This document shows positions 1 to 5,724 of a stretch of DNA of 9,954 nt, one piece after another. Each line of letters opens with the position of its first letter. Position 1 is the stretch's first letter. The notes beneath the pieces were generated by a model that saw only the letters and a program-made list of their open reading frames with translations, had not been told where the DNA came from and made no database searches. Location of the stretch: NCBI GenBank assembly GCA_026392135.1, contig JAPLCR010000290.1, forward strand, positions 6,417 through 16,370, in the 5' to 3' direction. The DNA is from Armatimonadota bacterium (GTDB lineage: Bacteria > Armatimonadota > Chthonomonadetes > Chthonomonadales > Chthonomonadaceae). Both the position numbers and the translations under genes were made by a program.

Positions 1-359
1 GCATTATTGAGCATGAGTAGGTCGAACTCACTACGTAGTACCTGCCACGTCTGTGAACACTCGTGCGGATTGTGGTCGGTGAAATAGAAAGGTTCTGAGA
101 CTCTTCCATGCTGACTGACGAACTGCACCGAGACTTTCTGCACGAACTGGCTATTTTTCATCTTTTCGAGCATATTGAGCCGCTTTAGAACCCAGTAGGT
201 CTCTGGAATAAGCGACTCGCCGATATGAAATCGGGGGAAACGTTCCCGCTCAAAAAGCCTCACCTTGTAGCCGTTCTGTGCTATAAGGGTCGAAACGGTA
301 GAGCCAGAGGGACCCCCACCTATCACTACTACATCTACAGCACTTTGTGGTTCAGACAT
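1..359 (-). CDS. FAD-dependent oxidoreductase (halogenase / geranylgeranyl-reductase superfamily), 3' end cut by window
   Basis: Only the first 119 codons are present; the gene runs off the left edge. After a short N-terminus comes a beta strand and the dinucleotide-binding motif GGGPSG (residues 14-19). An acidic residue at the end of the second strand (E37 in VRLFERER) would hold the adenosine ribose of FAD. FPRFHIGESL (41-50) follows, a block typical of flavin-dependent halogenases and related FAD monooxygenases and reductases. A second conserved-looking stretch, WQVLRSEFD, lies at 105-113. The ATG at 357-359 has a good ribosome binding site (GGAGAG, plus-strand 365-370). The gene lies 58 nt after the MarR gene on the same strand, with no clear terminator between them, so the two are probably co-transcribed and the enzyme is under MarR control. 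The halogenase signature WxWxIP would lie outside the window, so halogenase cannot be told from reductase or hydroxylase here. Confidence 0.85.
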   Translation of the reverse strand, partial: MSEPQSAVDVVVIGGGPSGSTVSTLIAQNGYKVRLFERERFPRFHIGESLIPETYWVLKRLNMLEKMKNSQFVQKVSVQFVSQHGRVSEPFYFTDHNPHECSQTWQVLRSEFDLLMLNN

Positions 360-417
360 TCTTTCTCTCCTTCAATGTAGGTATATCAATTTTTAGGCGC
401 AAAACCTATACAAAACA

Positions 418-921
418 TCAATCAAAATTATCGTGCCAACTACTCTCAATGGGTTCGTGGGGTTCACGTACCTTTTGGAGTAGTCGGGTAAGATGTTCCA
501 GTTCACTTTCAGACAGGTGTCCGAGTTGCTTCTCATGACACTCGCGTACCCTATCCACTAGTTCCGTAAGGAGCGTCAAGCCTTTCTCAGTAATCCCTGC
601 CTGTACGGAACGCCTATTTTCTGCGGGGCGTTCACGGTCGATATAGCCCTTTTCTACAAGTTTGTCGAGTAGGCGTGTAATATCGGGGGCGCGGGAGACG
701 AGTTGACTTGCGAGATAGAGCGTTGGAACGCGATTTGGGTGCGCCGCCTTGAGTAGCCGTAGGGCATTGTACTGCTGTGCGGTCAACTCGTACTGACAGA
801 AGAGTTCGTCTTCCAGCAGTTTGAGGCGGTCGTAGGTACGCCATAGATTTAGAAATGCCTCCTGCTGAAGGGAGTCAAATCGTAGACGCTTTTGGTGGAT
901 TACAGGGTTTTGTACGCTCAT
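418..921 (-). CDS. MarR-family transcriptional regulator
   Basis: A 167-residue protein of normal MarR length, probably a DNA-binding homodimer that responds to a small molecule. Helices at about 17-45 and 115-150 should form the dimerisation domain. The winged helix-turn-helix covers about 46-115: LTAQQYNALRLL (46-57), the recognition helix around SRAPDITRLLDKLVEKGYI (76-94), and the wing with ENRRSVQAGITEKG (101-114), matching the usual DxRxxxxxLTxKG. I place the start at the ATG at 921. The frame stays open to a TTG at 942, but that longer start overlaps the -10 box, which codes for Tyr-Asn in that reading. The promoter geometry puts +1 on the ATG, so the mRNA is probably leaderless; no Shine-Dalgarno sequence is visible. 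It is first in a probable two-gene operon with the flavoprotein, its likely regulatory target along with itself. Confidence 0.93.
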   Translation of the reverse strand: MSVQNPVIHQKRLRFDSLQQEAFLNLWRTYDRLKLLEDELFCQYELTAQQYNALRLLKAAHPNRVPTLYLASQLVSRAPDITRLLDKLVEKGYIDRERPAENRRSVQAGITEKGLTLLTELVDRVRECHEKQLGHLSESELEHLTRLLQKVREPHEPIESSWHDNFD

Positions 922-927
922 ACATAG

Positions 928-956
928 ATTATACTCGTTCAAACAACTATTGTCAA
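928..956 (-). promoter_or_regulatory. Perfect consensus sigma-70 promoter of the MarR gene (leaderless)
   Basis: Read on the minus strand, TTGACA (plus 951-956) and TATAAT (plus 928-933) are separated by exactly 17 bp. Counting six bases after TATAAT puts the expected +1 at 921, which is the A of the MarR ATG. Both hexamers match consensus at every position. The sequence is seen directly; transcription from it is inferred. Confidence 0.9.
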
Positions 957-964
957 GACAACTA
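943..964. promoter_or_regulatory. Probable MarR operator: inverted and direct repeats over the -35
   Basis: TTGTC-AA-GACAA forms a perfect inverted repeat at 950-961 covering the -35 hexamer. The heptamer ACAACTA occurs at 943-949 and again at 958-964, 15 bp apart, flanking it. Repeats over a promoter next to a MarR gene are the usual layout for autorepression. The repeats are visible; binding by this MarR protein is inferred. Confidence 0.55.
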
Positions 965-1065
965 ATATTTGCGTTTCAAATTGCTGCAACTGCTCGTCCT
1001 TTTTACCTGTCAAGTAGGGAAATGGCACTCTCTTTATCGTTCCCATTGGCAATAACGACATATCT

Positions 1066-1081
1066 ATAGCGTAAACGCTAT
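1066..1081. promoter_or_regulatory. Perfect 16-bp palindrome before the broken SEC-C gene
   Basis: ATAGCGT-AA-ACGCTAT is a 7-bp perfect inverted repeat with a 2-bp centre. It ends 4 bases before the GGAGG ribosome binding site at 1086-1090. It may be an operator for a dimeric regulator. As RNA the 2-nt loop would make a full hairpin strained. It does not match the repeat at the MarR promoter. I could not find a convincing -35/-10 pair for the plus-strand genes between 957 and 1085, and see nothing else in that stretch. Confidence 0.45.
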
Positions 1082-1246
1082 CAATGGAGGATACAGAGAT
1101 GGAAACACACAACGAGATGGATTTTTATGAGGAGATCGAAGCGGAACCAGACTGCTTTTGAGCCGATGAGCAAACGGCGACACGGTTATCCCTCTGAAAC
1201 GAATGTTAAACGAGGGACTAGAGTGGTGCATGGCGACAAGGAGTTA

Positions 1247-1403
1247 GGGACTCTCTCTAGTTAAAATCTTCCAAAACCTCTAGGGAAAGGGAGACTATCG
1301 CCCAACGGAGTCGTCTTCCGCCCTAGTCACTCCTCGCCCAGAATTGGGAGAGGGGACGGGGGTGAGGGCTTCTGGTTTTCAAACTTATTCCAGAGTAAGT
1401 CCC
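1247..1403. mobile_element. 157-bp MITE-like element inserted in the SEC-C gene
   Basis: The ends are imperfect terminal inverted repeats: left GGGACTCTCTCTAG, right (reverse complement) GGGACTTACTCTGG, matching at 11 of 14 positions. Further inside, AAAACC (1273-1278) and GGTTTT (1374-1379) are also inverted. The element is flanked by a direct TTA on each side (1244-1246 and 1404-1406), as expected for a 3-bp target duplication. Removing the element plus one TTA (160 bp) restores the reading frame exactly and rebuilds a familiar SEC-C protein, which independently confirms the boundaries. It encodes no transposase, so it would have been moved in trans. Some IS5-group elements make 3-bp TNA duplications, but I cannot name the parent family. 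Confidence 0.75.
1326..1369. repeat. LTPxPSP-type palindromic repeat inside the element
   Basis: On the minus strand this stretch reads as codons for L-T-P-V-P-S-P-N-S-G-R-G-V, the signature of a G/C-rich hairpin repeat scattered through many bacterial genomes and often mis-annotated as protein. CTCGCCCA (1334-1341) pairs with TGGGAGAG (1345-1352), with one mismatch, around a short loop. The flanking TCAC / GTGA can extend the pairing. Confidence 0.7.
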
Positions 1404-1532
1404 TTACAAGAAAAATTAGGGCGCAACGACCTTTGTCCTTGCGGTTCAGGGCGAAAGTTCAGAGCGTGCTGTCGGAATAGCGGACACTTTGACGGCGCAG
1501 AGCGCCACTACTACTTTTAGGGAGTGAGAGCG

Positions 1533-2114
1533 ATGGATACTGAAAACGCATTGCCAGAGCAGATCGAGACGGAGCGGCTGATACTGCGTCCGCCGCGCAA
1601 AGGAGATGGGGCGGAGGTGTGCCGTGCTATTCAGGAGACTCTACCCTCTCTTCAAAGCTGGCTTCCATGGGCGAAGACCCCACCTACAGTGGAATCTTCG
1701 GAAAAGTTTGCCTGTGAAGCAGAGGAGAACTGGGCGAATCGAAAGGAGTTTATATTCCAACTACGCCTAAAAGGGAGTGAGCAGCTGGTCGCCTATGTGG
1801 GGTTACATCCGCGCAATGGGGAAGTGCCCTCGTTTGAGATTGGCTACTGGTGCCGCCTCTCCGGGCAAGGGAAAGGGTACGTCAGCGAAGGAGTACGTAC
1901 CGTCACGCGCTTCGCCTTCGAGGTGATGGGCGCGAATCGCGTCGAAATCAGGTGCGATACGCAGAATGAGGCTAGTCGGCGCGTGGCGGAGCGTTGTCAG
2001 TTTACACACGAGGCTATCCTGCGGCACGACTGCCGAGGCTCCGAAGAGGAACTACGAGACACTCATCTGTTCGCCCTGATTCGCAAGGAGTTTGCGGAGA
2101 GGTATGGAGGATAG
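1533..2114 (+). CDS. GNAT-family N-acetyltransferase, RimJ/RimL-like
   Basis: A 193-residue acetyltransferase expected to move an acetyl group from acetyl-CoA to an amine, possibly a protein N-terminus. The opening IETERLILRPPRKGDG (11-26) is the usual RimJ/RimL start. FEIGYWCRLSGQGKGYVSE (101-119) holds the strand and the GQGKG acetyl-CoA pyrophosphate loop (111-115). ANRVEIRCDTQNEASRRVAE (134-153) is the conserved second half, where N145 and S148 fit the family pattern NxxS. The length is normal. I choose the ATG at 1533 over the in-frame GTG at 1524, because GGGAG at 1519-1523 is 9 nt from the ATG and would touch the GTG. The gene follows the SEC-C stop (1518-1520) with its ribosome binding site overlapping that stop, so translation was probably coupled. 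The substrate cannot be read from sequence; ribosomal protein, antibiotic or small-molecule targets are all possible. Confidence 0.9.
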   Translation: MDTENALPEQIETERLILRPPRKGDGAEVCRAIQETLPSLQSWLPWAKTPPTVESSEKFACEAEENWANRKEFIFQLRLKGSEQLVAYVGLHPRNGEVPSFEIGYWCRLSGQGKGYVSEGVRTVTRFAFEVMGANRVEIRCDTQNEASRRVAERCQFTHEAILRHDCRGSEEELRDTHLFALIRKEFAERYGG

Positions 2115-2172
2115 AGCAGACTGGTCAAGTGCTGAAAACGCCCTAACAAAAAGAATGATGCCCTCTTAACCA

Positions 2173-2226
2173 CTTTAATCTCACCCCTTCTATCCTTGTA
2201 AAAGATAGGAGGGAGTGAGATTAAAG
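2173..2226. terminator. Long hairpin between the convergent GNAT and rhamnosidase genes
   Basis: CTTTAATCTCAC (2173-2184) pairs perfectly with 2215-2226. CCCTTCTATC (2185-2194) continues the stem with 2204-2213, including one G-T pair, and A2214 is bulged. The total is about 22 bp around a 9-nt loop. It sits between two converging genes, where a shared terminator is expected. Neither side has a clear T-run, so it may instead be an intergenic repeat or a 3'-end stabiliser. The rest of 2115-2318 shows nothing recognisable. Confidence 0.5.
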
Positions 2227-2318
2227 CAGAGTAGCCTACAAAGCCAACCAACTCTCAAAGCCACCATGCGCCCAAGTCAACAGGGTAACTCAGCTCGCCT
2301 ACCCCTCTGCTAACCTCT

Positions 2319-5300
2319 CTACGGTGCAGGAGCCGAGAACTCATACGTCCCCGCCCCTACCTCATAGACAACCCCTTCTCCAATGGTTGATACCAGCTGA
2401 ACGCCCTTTGCCGTGTTTGCAGGGGCACTCCCCGCTTTCACATCGCTAGAGGTCTTCGCAGGAACCGTCACCGTCGCGGTGGTGTTCACGGGCACTCGTA
2501 TCTTCCATATAAAGCGCCCGTTCTCCACTTTCCAGTCGCTCTCGATTCTGCCGTAGGGCGAATCGTGGTTCGCCTTCGCAAACGAGAGACCGCCGCCGAG
2601 ATGTGGCTTCATCACGATATGCTTAAAAGCGGGACGATTCGGGTCGACATCAATCCCCGCGACAGAGGCGTACATCCACTCGCCCACCGAACCCAGCGAG
2701 TAGTGGTTGAACGAGTTCATACCGGGGTCTTGGAAGCCCTTTTCCGTCGTCCACCCGTCCCACCGCTCCCAGATAGTCGTTGCCCCCTGCCGAATGGAGT
2801 AGCCCCATGAGGGGAACGTGTCGTTCAACAACAGTTTATAGGCGAGGTCGGAGTAGCCCTCATGTGTCAAGACGGGGTTCAAATACCCCACTCCCACGAA
2901 GCCCGTTGAAAGGTGTACACTACGCGCAACCACATCCTTCACCAGTCGGCTAGCCGCTGTCGGGCGCAGGCTTTCAGGCAGAAGGTCGAAGTGAAGCGCA
3001 ACGAGATAGCAGGTCTGCGTGTTTCCCTGTATCATGCCATCCTGTGCTAAGAACTTCTCCTGAAAGGCACGTCGAATCCCTTTAAAGAGGTTTTCGTACT
3101 TGTCCGCGTCGGCGGTCTTACCAATAACCCGCGCCATTTTTGAGAGGAGACGTGTGCTATAGGCAAAGTAGGCAGTAGAGAGAACCGTAGGCGGGGTCGA
3201 AGCGTTGATGCTCAACCAGTCGCCGTAGTTACTGCCGCTACGGTTCACCCAGATAAGATTGGGATTCGCCTCGCGGATGTACTCAATCCAGCGAACCATC
3301 GAATCGTAGTGCTTCTCAATAATGCGCGTGTCGTTGTAGAAAGTGTAGACCGTCCATGGAACGATGACCCCTGCATCACCCCATGCAGGAGCCGCGTTCC
3401 CTGCCGCGCCGAGATAGGGCGATACATCTGAGTAGCCGCCAATATCGGACTGCGCCTCGCGCACGTCCTGCACCCACTTGGTCATAAAGGCGGCGACATC
3501 GGTATTGAAGCACGCTGTACGAATAAACACCTGCGCGTCGCCCATCCAACCGAGCCGCTCATCGCGTTGCGGGCAGTCGGTAGGAACTTCGAGGTAGTTA
3601 CCCATCTGCCCCCACATAATGTTGTGTTGGAGCTGATTAACGAGCGGATTCGAGGTCGCGAACGCTCCAGTATGCGTAAAGGCAGAGGTGACGACAACTC
3701 CGGTTATCGAGTCCTTCGTTGGTGTGCCGGGGTAGCCGGTTACTTCTACGTAGCGGAAGCCGTGGAAGGTGAAGTATGGCTCATACTCCTCTACTCCATC
3801 GCCTTTGAGAATGTAAGTGTCCGTCGCTTTCGCGCCGCGCAGGTTCGTCACGTATAGGGAGCCATCAGGGTTCAGTATCTCGGCAAAACGGAGGCGAATG
3901 GAGGTTCCTGCTTTTCCTTTTACCTTGAGGCGAACCCAGCCAACCATGTTTTGCCCCAAATCATAGATAAATGAACCTTTAGAAACCTCCTTAATGGTCA
4001 GTGGCTTTAGTTCGGTGTACTTACGAACTACGGATCCAACACTTGCCACAATAGGAACCTCGCCAAAAGGCTCGGTCAGAACCGCGTTCCAACCCTTTGC
4101 TTCCGCCCCCGCCTTATTCCAGTTAGGAACCTCAGCACGTGCGTCGTAAGTTTCGCCCATAAGGTTATCAGAGGAGATAATTGCGCCGTGCCTCCCTCTC
4201 CAACTCCCATCAGTAGCAACAGTCTCCGTGCTACCATCCGAGTAGGTGAGTTCAAGTTGCGCCATTCCACGTACAGCAGGACCGTACTGCTTGCGCCCGC
4301 CCCATGCAATATGTCCGGTATACCAGCCATCTCCCAACACCATGCCTATCGCGTTCGCGCCCTGTGTAAGCAGAGAGGTTACGTCATAGGTCTGATACTG
4401 AATACGCAGGCGGTAGTTCGTCCAGCCGGGCGTAAAGTAGTCGTCGCCGACGCGCTTGCCGTTTAGATAGAGGCGATACACACCCTTTGCCGTCACATAT
4501 ACTCGTGCCTTTGCTATCGTCTTCTCTACCTCAAATTCGTGGCGCAGATAGGGTGATTTAGGAGATTCAGAGCCAGTAGCGGGCGTGCCCCAAGGTTGCG
4601 AACCCAAGTTGGCTATCTCCATCGCAGGCTTATAGTTCGAGTTTGCCTCTAAAGCGGACTGCCAACTGCTTCCACTCACATAACGCTCTTTCGAGCCGTC
4701 CTCATAGCGCACCTCAATCACGCCGATAAACCCAGCGGGTCCAGGCTCTCCATTCGTAACAGCGGCTTCAAAGCGATTACTTCCCGCTTTGAGGGCTAAT
4801 TTTAGGTCGTGACTATCCGCAGCCTTCCAACTCCCCCCACTCCCCACCTTCTGCCCGTTGAGTGTCGCGGTATAGGCATCATCGGCAGAGGCGAGTAGTG
4901 TCGCACGCGCAACTCGCTTGCCTTGCGGTATGCTAAAGTCAAAGCGAATGTGTCGGGTGGCTTTCGACACCCCCTCAAGCGGATTGCCTTCGGGATACCA
5001 TATCCACTTCGCTCCCTGCAAGGTAGTCGTATCTGCATCACCATCCGGTGTGCTTATCCACTTCGCTCTCCAGTCCGCCTTATTCAGAAGCCCCATCTCG
5101 AACCACTGCGGTTTGCTCCACGCAGAGGCTTTACCTTCCTTATCCCAAACACGCACCTTCCAGTAGGCACGTTGGCGTGAGTGGAGGGCTTTCCCGGAGT
5201 ACTCCAACTGAATGGACTGATCAGAGAAGATTTTACCTGTATCCCACAGGTCACCCTGTTGACGGTTCAGGTGGTCTTCATCACTGGATACCAGTGCCTG

Positions 5301-5501
5301 AAATGCCGTTTGTACCGCCCCCCGCTCCTTTGAAGCGAGCGTCCAGCTAAGTCGTGGGCGGGTCACATCCATGCCGAGTGGGTTCGTGCGGTATTCGCAT
5401 TTTAGAACATCAGTACGTAGGCTCTGCGCCTTTGCACTGTACCCAAGCGTTCCTAGTATCACCAAACTACACAGTAGGCTATGTTTCACAAGTCTCTTCA
5501 T
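2319..5501 (-). CDS. Secreted alpha-L-rhamnosidase, GH78 family
   Basis: A 1060-residue exported enzyme that removes terminal alpha-L-rhamnose from plant glycosides, pectin or flavonoids by an inverting mechanism. A signal peptide is clear: MKRLVKH, a hydrophobic core, then cleavage near AKA-QS (about 24-26). An N-terminal beta-sandwich (about 28-135, LRTDVLKCEYRTNPLG) leads into AKWI. An extra lectin-like beta-sandwich lies at about 164-285 (ADDAYTATLNGQKVGSG). Next comes the rhamnosidase jelly roll (about 320-460, YRLYLNGKRVGDDYFTPGW). The (alpha/alpha)6 catalytic barrel follows, with PTDCPQRDERLGWMGDAQ (640-657) containing the likely general acid E648 and supporting acidic residues D642 and D655, and GATTIWERWDGW (906-917) with the likely general base E912. 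The C-terminus is a beta-sandwich. The start is the ATG at 5501, with GGAGAG 7 nt upstream and the signal peptide directly after it; the open frame back to 5639 is untranslated. It is divergent from the SDR gene and may share its regulation. Confidence 0.95.
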   Translation of the reverse strand: MKRLVKHSLLCSLVILGTLGYSAKAQSLRTDVLKCEYRTNPLGMDVTRPRLSWTLASKERGAVQTAFQALVSSDEDHLNRQQGDLWDTGKIFSDQSIQLEYSGKALHSRQRAYWKVRVWDKEGKASAWSKPQWFEMGLLNKADWRAKWISTPDGDADTTTLQGAKWIWYPEGNPLEGVSKATRHIRFDFSIPQGKRVARATLLASADDAYTATLNGQKVGSGGSWKAADSHDLKLALKAGSNRFEAAVTNGEPGPAGFIGVIEVRYEDGSKERYVSGSSWQSALEANSNYKPAMEIANLGSQPWGTPATGSESPKSPYLRHEFEVEKTIAKARVYVTAKGVYRLYLNGKRVGDDYFTPGWTNYRLRIQYQTYDVTSLLTQGANAIGMVLGDGWYTGHIAWGGRKQYGPAVRGMAQLELTYSDGSTETVATDGSWRGRHGAIISSDNLMGETYDARAEVPNWNKAGAEAKGWNAVLTEPFGEVPIVASVGSVVRKYTELKPLTIKEVSKGSFIYDLGQNMVGWVRLKVKGKAGTSIRLRFAEILNPDGSLYVTNLRGAKATDTYILKGDGVEEYEPYFTFHGFRYVEVTGYPGTPTKDSITGVVVTSAFTHTGAFATSNPLVNQLQHNIMWGQMGNYLEVPTDCPQRDERLGWMGDAQVFIRTACFNTDVAAFMTKWVQDVREAQSDIGGYSDVSPYLGAAGNAAPAWGDAGVIVPWTVYTFYNDTRIIEKHYDSMVRWIEYIREANPNLIWVNRSGSNYGDWLSINASTPPTVLSTAYFAYSTRLLSKMARVIGKTADADKYENLFKGIRRAFQEKFLAQDGMIQGNTQTCYLVALHFDLLPESLRPTAASRLVKDVVARSVHLSTGFVGVGYLNPVLTHEGYSDLAYKLLLNDTFPSWGYSIRQGATTIWERWDGWTTEKGFQDPGMNSFNHYSLGSVGEWMYASVAGIDVDPNRPAFKHIVMKPHLGGGLSFAKANHDSPYGRIESDWKVENGRFIWKIRVPVNTTATVTVPAKTSSDVKAGSAPANTAKGVQLVSTIGEGVVYEVGAGTYEFSAPAP

Positions 5502-5566
5502 AAAAAAACTCTCCAATTCGTTTAATGTGGCAGCGGATAGTGATTCCCTGCACAGACTAGAGATTC

Positions 5567-5582
5567 CTCTTATAATTAAGAG
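5567..5582. promoter_or_regulatory. Operator-like inverted repeat between rhamnosidase and SDR genes
   Basis: CTCTTA-TAAT-TAAGAG is a perfect 6-bp inverted repeat near the middle of the 223-bp divergent region. A-T-rich -10-like hexamers lie within it on both strands (TATAAT at 5571-5576 on plus; TATAAG on minus), but neither has a good -35. It could be an operator controlling the rhamnosidase promoter. The repeat is seen; the function is inferred. Confidence 0.4.
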
Positions 5583-5633
5583 CTGTTTCTTTTTCCGTTT
5601 ATGGGGTAGTGCGAAGGTCGCTTGTAAGAAGAC

Positions 5634-5663
5634 TCGCACAATCTTCGTTAGAAGTTGTATAAT
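5634..5663 (+). promoter_or_regulatory. Probable SDR promoter with TATAAT -10 and a weak -35
   Basis: TATAAT at 5658-5663 is a consensus -10 about 60 nt before the SDR start. The -35 position (around 5635-5640) reads CGCACA and is poor. That area also forms one arm of an inverted repeat, GTGCGA (5609-5614) with TCGCAC (5634-5639). A weak -35 overlapped by an inverted repeat suggests a promoter that is activated or repressed by a regulator. Confidence 0.5.
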
Positions 5664-5724
5664 CTTTGGGATGGAGTCAAAAATCGGCTAAAGGCTAGAA
5701 CGCACGAAGAAAGGTTTTACAAAG

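Larger units (their letters stand above)
1099..1520 (+). pseudogene. Small SEC-C zinc-motif protein gene, broken by a frameshift and an inserted repeat element
   Basis: The pieces are: ATG at 1099 with GGAGG 8 nt upstream, giving 20 codons (METHNEMDFYEEIEAEPDCF) to a TGA at 1159-1161; a second frame opening at ATG 1166 (MSKRRHGYPSETNVKRG..., ending HGDKELGTLSS); and a third frame, 1407-1517, reading QEKLGRNDLCPCGSGRKF then RACC and ending HYYF, with TAG at 1518-1520. Dropping one T from TTTT (1156-1159) and removing 1247-1406 joins them in frame into about 86 residues. The junctions then read DCF-EP-MSKRR and HGDKEL-QEKLGRN. CPCGSG followed by CC is the SEC-C zinc-binding motif found at the SecA C-terminus and in many small proteins. 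The absence of a ribosome binding site before 1166 supports 1099 as the original start. The stop overlaps the GNAT gene's ribosome binding site, so the two were probably translated together. The function of the intact protein is unknown to me. Confidence 0.8.

Noticed and set aside
922..942. Longer MarR start at a TTG (174 residues)
   Set aside because: It would translate the perfect TATAAT -10 box, and promoter spacing puts the transcript start at 921.
1099..1161. The 20-residue acidic Cys-containing peptide as a peptide natural-product precursor, suggested by the nearby halogenase-like gene
   Set aside because: Its frame rejoins the SEC-C gene after a one-base change, no maturation enzyme is adjacent on its strand, and the flavoprotein is divergent.
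1362..1520. A 52-codon SEC-C gene starting at the GTG at 1362
   Set aside because: That GTG and its purine-rich upstream sequence belong to the inserted LTPxPSP repeat; the native gene starts at 1099.
1524..1532. GTG start for the GNAT gene
   Set aside because: The GGGAG ribosome binding site abuts the GTG with no spacing, whereas the ATG at 1533 has a normal 9-nt spacing.
5502..5639. Upstream start giving a 1106-residue rhamnosidase
   Set aside because: The extra 46 residues precede a clear signal peptide whose ATG at 5501 has its own ribosome binding site; no ribosome binding site was seen at 5639.
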